In this document: in pieces, positions 1 to 10,783 of the stretch
Numbering within the stretch: position 1 is the stretch's first letter
Layout: every line of letters begins with the position of its first letter
Assembly: GCF_001625215.2 (NCBI RefSeq)
Contig: NC_030381.2
Location: forward strand, 51,793,214-51,857,213
Length of the DNA stretch: 64,000 nucleotides
Source of the DNA: Daucus carota subsp. sativus
Taxonomy: Eukaryota; Streptophyta; Magnoliopsida; Apiales; Apiaceae
Direction: 5' to 3'
The notes under the pieces: generated by a model
Database searches by the model: none
Seen by the model: only the letters and a program-made list of their open reading frames with translations
Told to the model about the DNA's origin: nothing
Translations under genes and position numbers: made by a program

Positions 1-1134
1 AGACATCGAAGATGAAGGGCGCGCCCTCAGGGGTCGCGCCCACATGTGGACGCATTGAATGAGAGGGCGTACCCCTTGGAGGTGTAACCTCTTTGAGAGG
101 GCGTACCCCTTGGAGGTGTAACCTCTATGAGAGGCTTGACCATATTTGGCCACGTGAATTGGGAGAGGGCGCGCCCTCCGCGGGTAATCCGGGAGGCGCG
201 GCCCTTTGTCTCAAGAGCACGATGTCACGTGTCTGAAGTGTGAAGAGAATGAGGAACAAGGGTCAAGGGCGCGCCCTCCGTGGTCGCGCCCACAGGTGAT
301 GAATGTGTGTGAGGTTGAGTGAGTCTCGATGACGACCCTTCCGAGGGATACGAAGATTTACCCTTCCGAGGGATATGAAGACTAGTGCCAGAGCTCATCT
401 GGTAGTTATCAGGCTCATCTGGTAGTTCCCGGGTTACGTCCGGGCGTGATCTATAATCCCCAGTCCTGCTATCTGCCGGGTTGTCCTCGTGCGGGGGCCT
501 GGGGTGATCATGGTTGTAGAAGGCCCTCAGGGGTAACACGAAGGCCGATCATATGTCCGGGTCCTGTATTCTGGTGAGTTAGTCCTCATTGGGGGACTGG
601 GACGATCGTGTAACTTGGCTCCTCAATTGTCTTATCTCTTAGTGAGAACCTTCACTAGGGGGTAAGGACGCGTCCATACGCCTCATGGAAGTGGTTACGA
701 CTCTATCCGATGTCTCCTCCATGTTACGAAGAGTAGCGGTTAGTGTCACCTCTCGTAGTGGAGGTGATGCCGTATCCGTGATGTACTTGGACTAGGATTC
801 TAAGGTAGTTGTCTCAAGGCTTACTTCTAACTGGAGTAGAACTCTAAGTGATAAGTCTCCGACCCACGGTTGGTCTTATCCCCAAGAGGCCTAGTCCTGA
901 TCAAACTAGGAGTCTTGGTTCTATAGAACTACGTACGGCTTGATCCCCTATATAAAGGGGTACGTAGGCACATCAAGGGGATATATCGAGAGTTGTGAGA
1001 ACGAGAGCAGAAATATATTCCCTTGATCTCAGCCACCCTCAAACAAACAACCACCACTCTCCGGCGACCAAAACCACCGTCACGGATCTTGATTCCGGCC
1101 ATGAACCTCATCTTTGTTGATTACCAAATTCCTC
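1..1134 (+). mobile_element. LTR retrotransposon remnant: one long terminal repeat (solo LTR or 3' LTR), cut by the window start
   Basis: The stretch is GC-rich compared with everything to its right. It carries several short tandem repeats: a 34-bp unit twice at 61-128, a unit of about 29 bp near 335-382, and a unit of about 20 bp near 390-430. A TATA-type core (CTATATAAAGGGG) lies at about 948-960, followed by a leader-like segment ending near ATCAACA at about 1134. This order (upstream repeats, TATA, leader, CA end) is what a plant LTR looks like. No primer-binding site, gag or pol follows, so it is either a solo LTR or the right LTR of an element that starts before the window. The superfamily cannot be set; a Ty3/gypsy origin is a guess. 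It is a fossil fragment. Age cannot be judged without the partner LTR. Confidence 0.55.
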
Positions 1135-1373
1135 TATCAACATTTATTAACATATCCATTAATGTAAAATAGTTGTACTGGTACTTAAGGTTTTTGGTAA
1201 TATAATGGTGAAATTGATATGTAACTTACTGATGGTGAAGTAGCTTGTTTCTTTATAAGACGGCGACATCATAGAAATCTTTGAGGAACAGCTCGTAGAA
1301 TTAAATTAGCATGTTGGTTTCTTGTTTCATGAAACGGGTGTTCGCTAAATATATCGTTTTTCAGATATACAAT

Positions 1374-2105
1374 TAGGGATGGACATTAATCCCGATCCGC
1401 CCGATCCCGATCCGATCCCCGCACCGAATGGTGCGGGAATTCGGGGATTTTATCGGGTACGGGCCGGGGATCGGGGATGACTTTGAAAAAAAATCGGTGA
1501 TCGGGTAGGGTACGGTTTTTCACATTCCCCCGGCCCGATCCCCGAACCCCGAACCCCGACCCGATTGTCCACCCGATCCCCGACCCGATTATTATATTAT
1601 ATATTATATATTATATATTATATATATAATATAAATATATACATATATATTATATTATTAACATGTTTATATACCTCTTTAGGTCAACTTCAGTCATGAA
1701 TTTTCACATGTTTATAATCATATATTAACATGTTTATATACCTCTTTAATATAATTAAATTTATTAAAATAAATTTTAATATTTATTTCTATTAATATAA
1801 GTCTTAAAACTAAAAAGGTCATAATTAAATTATTGAAGATCTGTTTATTAAAATGATTAGGTATTAATTAGACATATTAGAAACTAATCGTAATTATGAA
1901 TTTAAGTATTTAAATAGAAATTTTAGCTTAAATTAAAAATCCCCGAATCACCACGGGTATCCCCGAATCCCGATCGGGCCGGGGATGGGGATCGAAAAAT
2001 AATCCCCGATGGAGATCGGGCCGGGGATGGGGATTGAGTTTGGATTCGGGGATCGGGGCCGGATATAACAATCCCCGACCCGAAGGGGCCCGATGCCCAT
2101 CCTTA
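1374..2105. mobile_element. Non-autonomous hAT element (MITE), 732 bp, with 8-bp target duplication
   Basis: The ends are imperfect inverted repeats: TAGGGATGGACAT on the left, and TAAGGATGGGCAT when the right end is reverse complemented. The 8-bp sequence TATACAAT lies directly outside both ends (1366-1373 and 2106-2113), as expected for hAT transposition. Both subterminal regions are GC-rich and packed with variants of CGGGGAT/ATCGGG in inverted arrangement. The centre (about 1590-1940) is extremely AT-rich. There is no coding capacity. hAT transposases are known to bind arrays of short subterminal motifs, so these arrays are probably binding sites (inference). Confidence 0.87.
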
Positions 2106-2483
2106 TATACAATCCTATGCAGGACTGCTGGACAAGATTATTTCAAATATCATTTTGTAATCCAAAATGTTAGATCATATAATATTCGTTTATTTTCAGT
2201 TTTTGACATTAAAATTATATAATATCTTAAAAATTCTAAATATTAATTTATGTAAGTTATCACATTATGAATCATGTTACATTTTCAGACTTAGACACAG
2301 TATGGCATGGCGTTTTCTTTCTAAATATGTGTTTAGTATTTTTTTTCCTTCAAAATTATAACATCTTACCAAAATATCAAAATACTGAAAAATTAACCGT
2401 GCAATGACTAGTAGGACTGTAGGAGTAGTGGCGTGAGGCATGCGCCGTGCGTTGATTGACAAATGGAACGATGCGTGTCACCT
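2106..2483. other. AT-rich spacer, nothing recognised
   Basis: Only short chance reading frames; no repeat or gene signature seen. Confidence 0.5.
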
Positions 2484-2931
2484 GGGGGTGTATTCGATTT
2501 AAATTTTAGTGTATTATTTTTATATATGAATTTTAATGAATTTTATTGGATTTTGATTTTGTGCGGAATCTTGATAAAATGTTTAAGCACAATGTTTCAA
2601 AATGTCGTGAATTTTGATGGGATTTCAAAAAATTAAAAATATACTGAGAAATACCATAAAATTCATCATTTTATTAAATCCAAAAAATCCATCAGCATTT
2701 GAATACCGTCAGATTTTATAGGATTTTATACAATCCCAATTGAATACCATCGGATTTTAAAGCATAATTTAAAATCTCAATTGAATACCACTAGATTTTG
2801 CAGTATAATTTAAAATATCAATTGAATACCTCTAAATTTTAATGGATTTTAAACAATCACACTTGAATACTCTCGAATTTCAGGAATGCAAAAAAAATTA
2901 AATTCTTTAGGATCCCAATCCAATACATCCC
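2484..2931. mobile_element. MITE of about 450 bp with an internal 41-bp tandem repeat
   Basis: The left end reads GGGTGTATTCGATT and the reverse complement of the right end reads GGGATGTATTGGATT, a short imperfect terminal inverted repeat. Inside, the phrase TTGAATACC recurs at about 2697, 2737, 2778, 2819 and 2859, giving five copies of a unit of about 41 bp. No clear target duplication was found, so the superfamily is uncertain. Confidence 0.6.
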
Positions 2932-3863
2932 GTAAAAAAAAGTTCGAAATAGAAAAATATACCGCTCTCCGGAAATAATAGAACAATATCAATTAATTTC
3001 TTCGTAATTCGAAATGAATATCTATTTGCCAATAAAAAAAAAAACGAATTACTTGGTTACAGTCGAGTACTCATCGGGCATTGTTCATGCAGTGCAAATA
3101 ATGTCAACTGTAACTCTGGAAGCACAAAATATATCGTATCGGCGTCCAAATTAGTACCGTTGTTTAAAATACTAATAAAAAATGACCAAATATTCCGTAC
3201 TTAGTTGGTGACCTGATTAAATTTGATTATCCATTACGTATTGTGGTTGACATTCCAATTAGATTCTCTGCTATTTTATTTAAATTCCGAAATTAACAAT
3301 CATTGAAAATCTAATTGTCATTTCATTATTACATAGTGTGGATGTAGACTTTCCAACAATCTTAAAGATTATAAAGTAGTAATGTATACAAATTAATTTT
3401 TAAAAATCTCCAAAGTAATAAATATCCTGATTAATTCTCAACAAATATTTAATTAATTTATCAATTACACTCTAATTTATCAAAAAAATCTTCGCAGGTT
3501 AACAGTTTGTTCTGATTTCCTGTTTCAAAATCTAATAAAAGGTTTAAAGATTAAAAAATGAGGTGTCTAGTACTGGGCCTTGTTGTTTACACTTTCTGGT
3601 TTTGGGTCTTGTATTTTTATGTTGCGGCCCATGGAGAGCGACTGCTTAAATTTGATACGGGCTTGAGTTTTGGAAAGAAAATGTGTTTGAATACAAATTA
3701 TTCCTGTGATCTGGGTGGGCAATGTGGTTGTCTACTCACACAACCTAGGAAACATAAGCGCAATTGGTTTTGGATGGGTGATGGGAAACAATTTTGTGCA
3801 GAGAATCTAATGTACAATATGACTGCACAAGAACAAGAAGATAAAACCCATCATGATATTATA
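2932..3863. other. AT-rich spacer, no supported gene
   Basis: A 112-codon open frame at 3558-3896 begins with a hydrophobic stretch but its end runs into the Stowaway-like element that follows. It matches no family I know and I do not call it as a gene. Confidence 0.45.
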
Positions 3864-4107
3864 CTCCCTCTGTTTTTTTTATATATCACTTTCTGATTTG
3901 GGCACCTATCTTTAGGTGGGTTGATCGTATAGTATAAATTATTATTTTTAATTATTTTTTTTGAATTGAAATTTTGATTACATATTTTTATTCACAAAAA
4001 AAAAAATTTAAAAATAAAACTTTTAAATACCCGATCAAAATATTTAAAAGTGTATACCAAAAAATCAAACATCATATATTAAAAACATCATATATTAAAA
4101 GAGGGAG
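3864..4107. mobile_element. Stowaway-like (Tc1/mariner) MITE, about 244 bp
   Basis: It starts at TA-CTCCCTCTG and ends at GAGGGAG, the hallmark ends of plant Stowaway elements. The left TA target is intact; the right one reads CA. The interior is AT-rich and non-coding. Confidence 0.68.
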
Positions 4108-4148
4108 CAATATTCATATTGTTTACGCATGGTTGGATTCTCGAATTA

Positions 4149-4243
4149 GTTGTCACACATACAAATCATCATCTAATCTAAGTACCTTCCATTATTAGTA
4201 TTAGTTGTCAGTTGTCACACATACAAATCATCATCTAATCTAA
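4149..4243. repeat. Short direct duplication (33 bp, offset 62 bp)
   Basis: The block beginning GTTGTCACACATACAAATCA occurs at 4149 and again at 4211 with essentially no change, so the duplication is recent. Confidence 0.75.
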
Positions 4244-7200
4244 ATAGCTAGTATGTCATGGATGCCCACTAGCCAGCTTCTCCATGGGAATGGAGCTCCT
4301 GATTAAGAGCATCTCTGACTGAGCTAACTAAATTTGCTTAAAATGACAAATCATCAAAAATTTTATTATTTTATTTTCTATTTTTTCATTTCAAAATTCC
4401 TTTTCTTTTAAATAAAAATTTAATATTTGATTTTTTGTTAAAACTAAAAATTGAAATAATATTTATTACTCTATTTTATAGGAATTTTTAAAATACGTGT
4501 TTGGTAATAAAAAAAATCTTATAAAAATGAGTGATGCGGAAAAAGTAGTTTCTAAGAATTCTATTTGGACATTAAACTTCAAAGAGCAAAACACAATGAT
4601 TCTTTGCTTGAAAAGGGAGTTGGATTTGGAATGTTTATAGAAAATCTCCAAATCCCCACCATTGATAGGATGAGTAAATCATGTGTATATGCTTATCACA
4701 TGGAACATTATTGTTGTTAGTGGGAGAAAATGATGCATGCATAATGCATTATCTATCTATCAACACATCAAATTCCCTCATGAACAAAAATTTGAAACGT
4801 TTTTTCTTTTAGGTCTTGTACCTTCCAAGACTTGAGTTTAACCCTTTATTGGGTTATGATTCTAACATCAGACTAAATAGCCACAAAAGACTAAACTTCA
4901 CTTGCCTTTAGTTATACTCCACCATCATTGCCCATATTTAACCAAATCCTCCATAATGTAAACTCATGCCAACCTCATTAAAATCCCCCCTCTAGGCTAT
5001 AGCCCATGCTCATTTTCACTTCCTATGCTTCTTTTCTTGCATATCTATCATTTTGACAAGTTATGGAATGGTAATGGGACCAATAATACAAAAGGGAATT
5101 GAAATGTGTTGTAATTAAATTGTAAGAGAACAAAGCAAGCAACATCAACTCAAAGCAAATAGATGTGTGCCCCAACTAGACTGACATGTACAATAAGAAA
5201 AGTGTTCAACTCTTTGGCCCCATGAGACCTAACCATATCCACATTTTCATGATTCAAGATATATCTTTCTGTTCTTTCTCTTCAACCTAAGTACAAGGAA
5301 TTATTTAGACCATTCTTAATGTATATTCATGCTATCACTCCATCACCCACTATCTATTCACATATGGGCCAAGATACCCGGATCACCCATTTTTTGTACC
5401 CAGACGGAAAGAAAATTTTATAAAATTTATATATAATTTTAAAAAAAAATTCGTATACAGTCAAATAAATATATAAATTATTATATATTTTATGATAATT
5501 TACTCCATATTATCGCATGATTTCATAATCAGATAAATCAAAACCCAGTTATTAAAGGGCAAGAGTCGAAAATTGTTCCGCATGATAGTTGTCACTCGCT
5601 CTCTAAACAAATTCTCGCTCTCTAAATAAATTTTAACAGAATCCCCAAAAGAATCTATACCCAAGTCCCGGGAAAACTGATTGAATTCACAGCTGGCCCT
5701 GCACACAAGCCATAAATTTATAACCAAAACACAGAGATTGGCCGCTAGTGAATTTGATAATCCATAAAAAATTGTGTGTATTCTCGAAATGCTCAAATGT
5801 AGCTCACACAAGATTATGTTTTCACTCTTCTCTCGTCTGTGTGGGTGGATATTTAGGAAATACATATACACATTCCTCGGCGTTGCACTTAAAAACCAAG
5901 GTAAAAACAAAAGAGGGATCAAATTGTTTGAAGTACGTTATTGTGCTGCATGGCGATGCAGAGACAGAACAGTCAGGATACTTTAATACACTAAAACCCC
6001 CAACAAGAATTCTGCACCATCAAATGTTGCTTTCATGAGACCCTTCATCGTTGAGTAAGCTACATCTGTATAATAGATATGTATCTATCACCATCCCTAC
6101 AATATGATGTTGTGTTGAATAAAAATATCGCCAAGTAGAATGTGCATGATATCATGTATAATTTATGGAATATCTGTAAAATATTTTGCTTCGACTGTAT
6201 TGACCGTATTTATTATTTATATTTTAAAAATAATATATTATTATTAATTGTTACAAGTTGATAGATGATGTTTAATCTTTTTACGAGAGAACAGTAAAAT
6301 ATAGTCAAAATCAATGAGTTGCCTATTAGACAAGAATAATGAATAGAAAAAATTCACATATTATCTATAATCAATAATATATATAATTCATTGGATTTTA
6401 ACTAAGAAATTGAGGTACGAGATGTTCTTATTCAACTCTCCCAATTTTAATCCAATTTCCAGCGAGGTTATTACCTATAGATTACTATTATTTAATCAAG
6501 ATTTCATTGTGCATCTTGTTACCTTCAACGAAGCTTATTTGGTAATAATAATAATCCAGACTAGATTATGTTCAAATTTTTAATAAGTAAAATTTAATGG
6601 TAATGATAGTAGTTGTGCTCCAAAGAACTTGTTTAAAAAGTCTATTAGATAGCTACAAGTCTTTAAATTTAAAACACAAATGATCTGTGTCAACTTCCCA
6701 GTCCATAGAAGAAACGACAGACACTTTTAACCTGAAATTTTATGTACGTTCCATTGCGTGATCTTATATTAGTTTGGCCAGATAGAGCATCACACGGTCA
6801 CAATCATTAAGCAATCAGCTGATTAGGTAAGTAATCTATTTCGTAATCAACAAAGATAATGTCTTTCTCTGTTTAATCCGTGAATTAACATTCTTTAATT
6901 GGCTACACTTACACAAGGATAATGACTCGATCAACCCATCATTGTAGCTTAAATAGAGCAGACTAGTTAGAATTTTGTTTATATTATCCGGTAATACAAA
7001 TTTCATAGCAGGTATCTCATTTTTGTCATACTTGGCTTTTTAACTTGACTGCCATTACTAATTCAGGATCATTGATTAATATAAAACACTTCTTTTCTTA
7101 GAGGGTAAATTTTATCCACCTAATCACGACTGATCATGAAAAAATTAATATAAAATATATGTTATTTTATGTCTTAAATGTTGTAATCGAAAACTGTTAA

Positions 7201-8075
7201 TTTTTAATTGTCTAATGTCTGGCCAGACTAGCATAACATTTTATATTTGGCTATTTGTAATTTTGCAAATTAAAGACGGTTAATTTTATTTTTATTGTTT
7301 TATTTAAAATTTCAGGTCATTTCGGGCCGTGTAAAGTCGTGTAAAAAATGACCTTCAGTTTTGGGTAATTTAAGTGTCTACCAGGTCGGGTTCGTGTCAC
7401 ACTTTCTTAACCTGTTTCGAGTTCAGGTCGGGATAAAAAAAACTAAGTACTTCCAACCCGACCCATTATCCGAAATTGCTATCCTTAAACTACACTAACC
7501 TATTTCTAAATTTTAATTTTTAAGAAAATTAACTGATATACCGATTTCATTTCAATTTGACCAAAATTCTCTGACAATCTCTAACAAATCTTAAATCGAT
7601 AATTCATCGATTAATTTCGATTTCCAACTTTTACGACTATATATTTAGTCACAACTGCCAAAATGTCTTAGATATGGTGGGGAGTGGATATGTGGAGAAG
7701 TATACGACTGTAACGAGGTGACCGTCTAATGCAGGCTTTATTTGGTACTTGGTATTATATACGTGTCACTTGAGTGCCCTGTCTGTGCACCAGATTATAA
7801 TGGATTCTCAACAGATAAAGAGCCCGGCTTGATTTAAGGGTGTTTTTTTCTGTACTTTGTTCCCTTTTCTCCTGCTCTTCCACAAACAAACTGTCTTTCT
7901 CGCTTCACATCTTGGACTATCTTCCCGTCAACAACAATATGTACTATTTACAAATCTATTCTTTTGTGTGGTGATCAGGTCCGAATATTCGCCTCAATAT
8001 TAGTTGATATTTTTCAATAATTATTATATTCGGTGTACTCGGTCGAGTTAAAAACACTTATTTTAATAGTTTCAT
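4244..8075. other. Gene-free AT-rich intergenic DNA
   Basis: All open frames are short, overlap on both strands and match nothing known. The only structured piece seen is the GC-rich transposon end at about 7312-7487, listed separately. Confidence 0.55.
7312..7487. mobile_element. Probable right end of an old hAT-type MITE
   Basis: A locally GC-rich block with repeated GGTCGGG/CCCGACCC motifs ends in TTGCTATCCTTA. This resembles the right end of the hAT MITE at 1374-2105 in its motif style and its CCTTA terminus. No matching left end or target duplication was found, so it looks truncated. Confidence 0.4.
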
Positions 8076-8092
8076 GCTATTATCTATTTATG

Positions 8093-8231
8093 AGCACGAT
8101 TGGATAGCCCTGGTGGGTTTATCCTCTGTTGTCTCCGGAGACCTGGGTTCTACTCTGACTCATCCGAGTAGTATTGAAAAGATACTAATTTGTAAGGCAT
8201 ATAAGCCTCTCCATTGTCAAAAAAAAAATTT
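8093..8231 (+). mobile_element. tRNA-derived SINE, 139 bp, with 17-bp target duplication
   Basis: The 5' part carries a tRNA-like A box (around TAGCCCTGGTGG) and a B-box-like GGTTCTACTCT about 35 bp later. The 3' end is a poly(A)-like tail at about 8219-8228. A 17-bp target duplication flanks it: GCTATTATCTATTTATG at 8076-8092 and GCTATCATCTATTTATG at 8232-8248, one mismatch. This is typical LINE-mediated insertion. A diverged relative lies at 60785-60906. Confidence 0.8.
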
Positions 8232-8636
8232 GCTATCATCTATTTATGGGGGAATTTACCTCTAACATCTTAATCCCAAATGCTTTCATATTGTCGTGTG
8301 TAGCATTTCAAACACGGATCTTCATTTCAATTGCCAAATTCTCACCTGTAAAAGTACAGGTGCTGGTACTCTCTTAATCCACACAAACTCGTAAACAATA
8401 CAGATCATATGCCGAATCTAAAATTCCAAATAATTATCAATACTGTTGTTAGTAAAATCGAAAACTGAAAAACGAACAAAAGATTGATTAGCTAGAACAT
8501 TGAAACTGTACAAAACTGGCTGGATAGCTCAGCATTTAGCACCACAAAGCACCACTAGGCTAAACAAACATACTAAAACACAGAGAAACTCTACACAGCT
8601 TCTCTTATTCTAACCTGATCACTCCCTAAACAGACT

Positions 8637-9880
8637 TCAAGTGAGGCAAACATGCACCGTTGCAGTCATTCCAGTGTCACACACCGGGCAATTCGCTTGA
8701 ACACTGCTCCCACACACACCGCAAAGGCAAAGATGCCTGCAGGGCAGAAGCAAAACGCTTGATTCCCTTTCCCCGCATTTCTTACACATCCTATTGCAAA
8801 TCTCGGGAATTCTTGTAGTGACATCCTGGTCGACCCCTTGATCATTGTTTCCGAAATCAGTACTTCCATAACAAGACTCCGCGTCTTGCTCAGCAGCCTC
8901 GTTTGGCATAGGCCTGTTGTGCTGGCTGACCTTGGCTAGGATTCTGTCAAAGTCTCTGCGGAGAGACATGTTGGTGAGTTCAGCGTGGCGCGCAATGTCT
9001 TTATAGAGCTGTGTTTCAGCACAAAGAGCCTTGGCTCTTTCTTGGAGTGCCATGTTTAGTTTGGCAATCCTGGAAATTTTTTCACTTTGGATTTTCATCT
9101 TTTTTATGAACTTTGATGTTAAACTAGCCAGCAAAAATTTCAGGTCTCGCTCTGTTTGTGTCTCGAGTTCCACTTTAATGTTCTTGGTCTGCACAACCAC
9201 CAAGATTCATAATTACAATCAGAAACCAATCACTCAAAATTACATTTATGGTAACATCCTGACGCTATCTTGATAACCGGATGTCGAGAGTTCAAATCTA
9301 GGCAGATACGTAAATAAATATCAAAAGAAATGAAACTTACAAATTGGGAAAGGATATAGTCTATGTCCCATTGATGATACTCATCCTGCAGAAAATTGGT
9401 TTGTGGTGCAAAACCTGGAGGAACATCATCTGTGATCATAGGAGGGATGTTGAGATTGTCGAACTGATTTTCCATTGAATCTCTAGAACGTTTTCTTGGG
9501 TCATTTGGTAGGATGACCGGGACTTCATTCTCCACCTTAACGAAATTAGTTTCCGGTTGAATCACCATATTATTCATTCCCATAAACTGATGATTCATGC
9601 CCATCCACGGATTTTCCATTGTGGTAGCAAAAGGATTTGCACTAGCCATTTGTACAGGATTGTTTAGCTTGGCCTCATCAATCTTCCCGAATTCCCTACA
9701 AAACTTGTACCATGTTACACAAACATAACAAAACACTAAACCAATCTTATTAAATATAGTAAGTGTATAAAAGTGCACAAGGAATTGAGGCAAAAAGCCG
9801 CGAAAACTTGTTAACTAGTACCTATTGTTTGTGATGATTTGCGGAGAGAAATGATTGTGGTGCCTAGCTTCAAGTGCCAT
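8637..9880 (-). CDS. BOI-related RING-type E3 ubiquitin ligase
   Basis: The reading frame joins three exons on the minus strand: 9880-9822, 9695-9341 and 9188-8637 (59, 355 and 552 bp), all with GT/AG junctions in phase, giving 321 residues from ATG 9880. The N-terminal half is low-complexity and Met/Asn-rich and contains the family's RKRSRD basic motif. A coiled coil follows (about residues 140-230). A C-terminal C3HC4 RING occupies about 273-310 (CKKCGERE, LPCRHLCLC, CPVC). This order and length match the BOI/BRG (Botrytis susceptible1-interactor) and S-RNase-binding-protein family. These are nuclear E3 ligases that, in Arabidopsis, restrain cell death and gibberellin responses. The ATG of exon 1 (MALEARHHN) matches the usual family start. 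Which BOI/BRG member this is cannot be decided here. Confidence 0.9.
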
Positions 9881-9957
9881 TAATTTGCGGAAATAGGTGG
9901 AGAAGAGGTTGAGGAGGAGAAAGTGGAAATGTGAAGGAAGCTGTTGGGAGGGAGGGG

Positions 9958-9965
9958 TATATATA
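9958..9965 (-). promoter_or_regulatory. TATA box of the BOI-related gene
   Basis: TATATATA lies about 80 bp upstream of the ATG at 9880, embedded in a pyrimidine-rich leader on the minus strand. Confidence 0.55.
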
Positions 9966-10749
9966 GTGACTTAGTGAGGAGACTAAGGAAGTGAGAGCAT
10001 GCAATGGAGGTGGCGAGTTGAGGGGATGAATGAGTTTGGTTTGAGTTCAAGGTCCTTTGGTGTGGCTTTTAGATGGATGAGAGAGAAATTTAAGTCAAAC
10101 AAATATTATTTCTACATTGAGAAACACATACCATTTCTAGTGCGATAAATTAGTAGATGACAAAAGAATAGTAACCAAAAGCTTTGATGATTTTTGTTGG
10201 GTCTCGGGGGATATTTACCATCTCAGATTTCTTAGTTGATTTATCATATCATTATAAATTGCCTTCAACTAATTGCATGAATTTGTTGGCTAAAATTTTG
10301 TAAAAACTTGAAATGAGAAACTTTTACATGCATTTTACAATTTTTACTCCACCTAATCTTTTAACTTACCATTCCTCTATTTATTTGCCTAAAATGTTAC
10401 TTAAGTTTCTTGATATTTAAATATAATGACTTTACTCTTAATACCTTAATTAGCAAGATTTAGTTAGAGTGAGACATATATAATAAATATTTACTTGAGT
10501 AACATGTACACAGATGGATAAAATTTTGATAAAAAAAACCTTATTTTCACGTTAAATATATATAATTCTAGTCATAAATTTAAATTAATTTAATAAATAA
10601 TTATTATATTTTTCACTGAACTTATTATTTTTGTCTAAATTTGATTCAAAATAATATTATATTCAAATTAAATATTTATACAATTATTTGTAAAAATATA
10701 TTCTTGTATTTATATATACATATATATATACATATACATACATACATAC

Positions 10750-10783
<34 letters not shown>

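Noticed and set aside
3558-3896. 112-codon frame with a hydrophobic N-terminus and several cysteines
   Set aside because: No family resemblance, isolated in AT-rich DNA, and its last codons lie inside a Stowaway-like element.
5500-6040. Overlapping open frames on both strands
   Set aside because: Mutually overlapping, no recognisable motif, codon content looks random.
9262-9320. tRNA-like stretch with a B-box (GAGTTCAAATCT) in the BOI intron
   Set aside because: No matching A box or cloverleaf could be drawn; at most a worn SINE piece.
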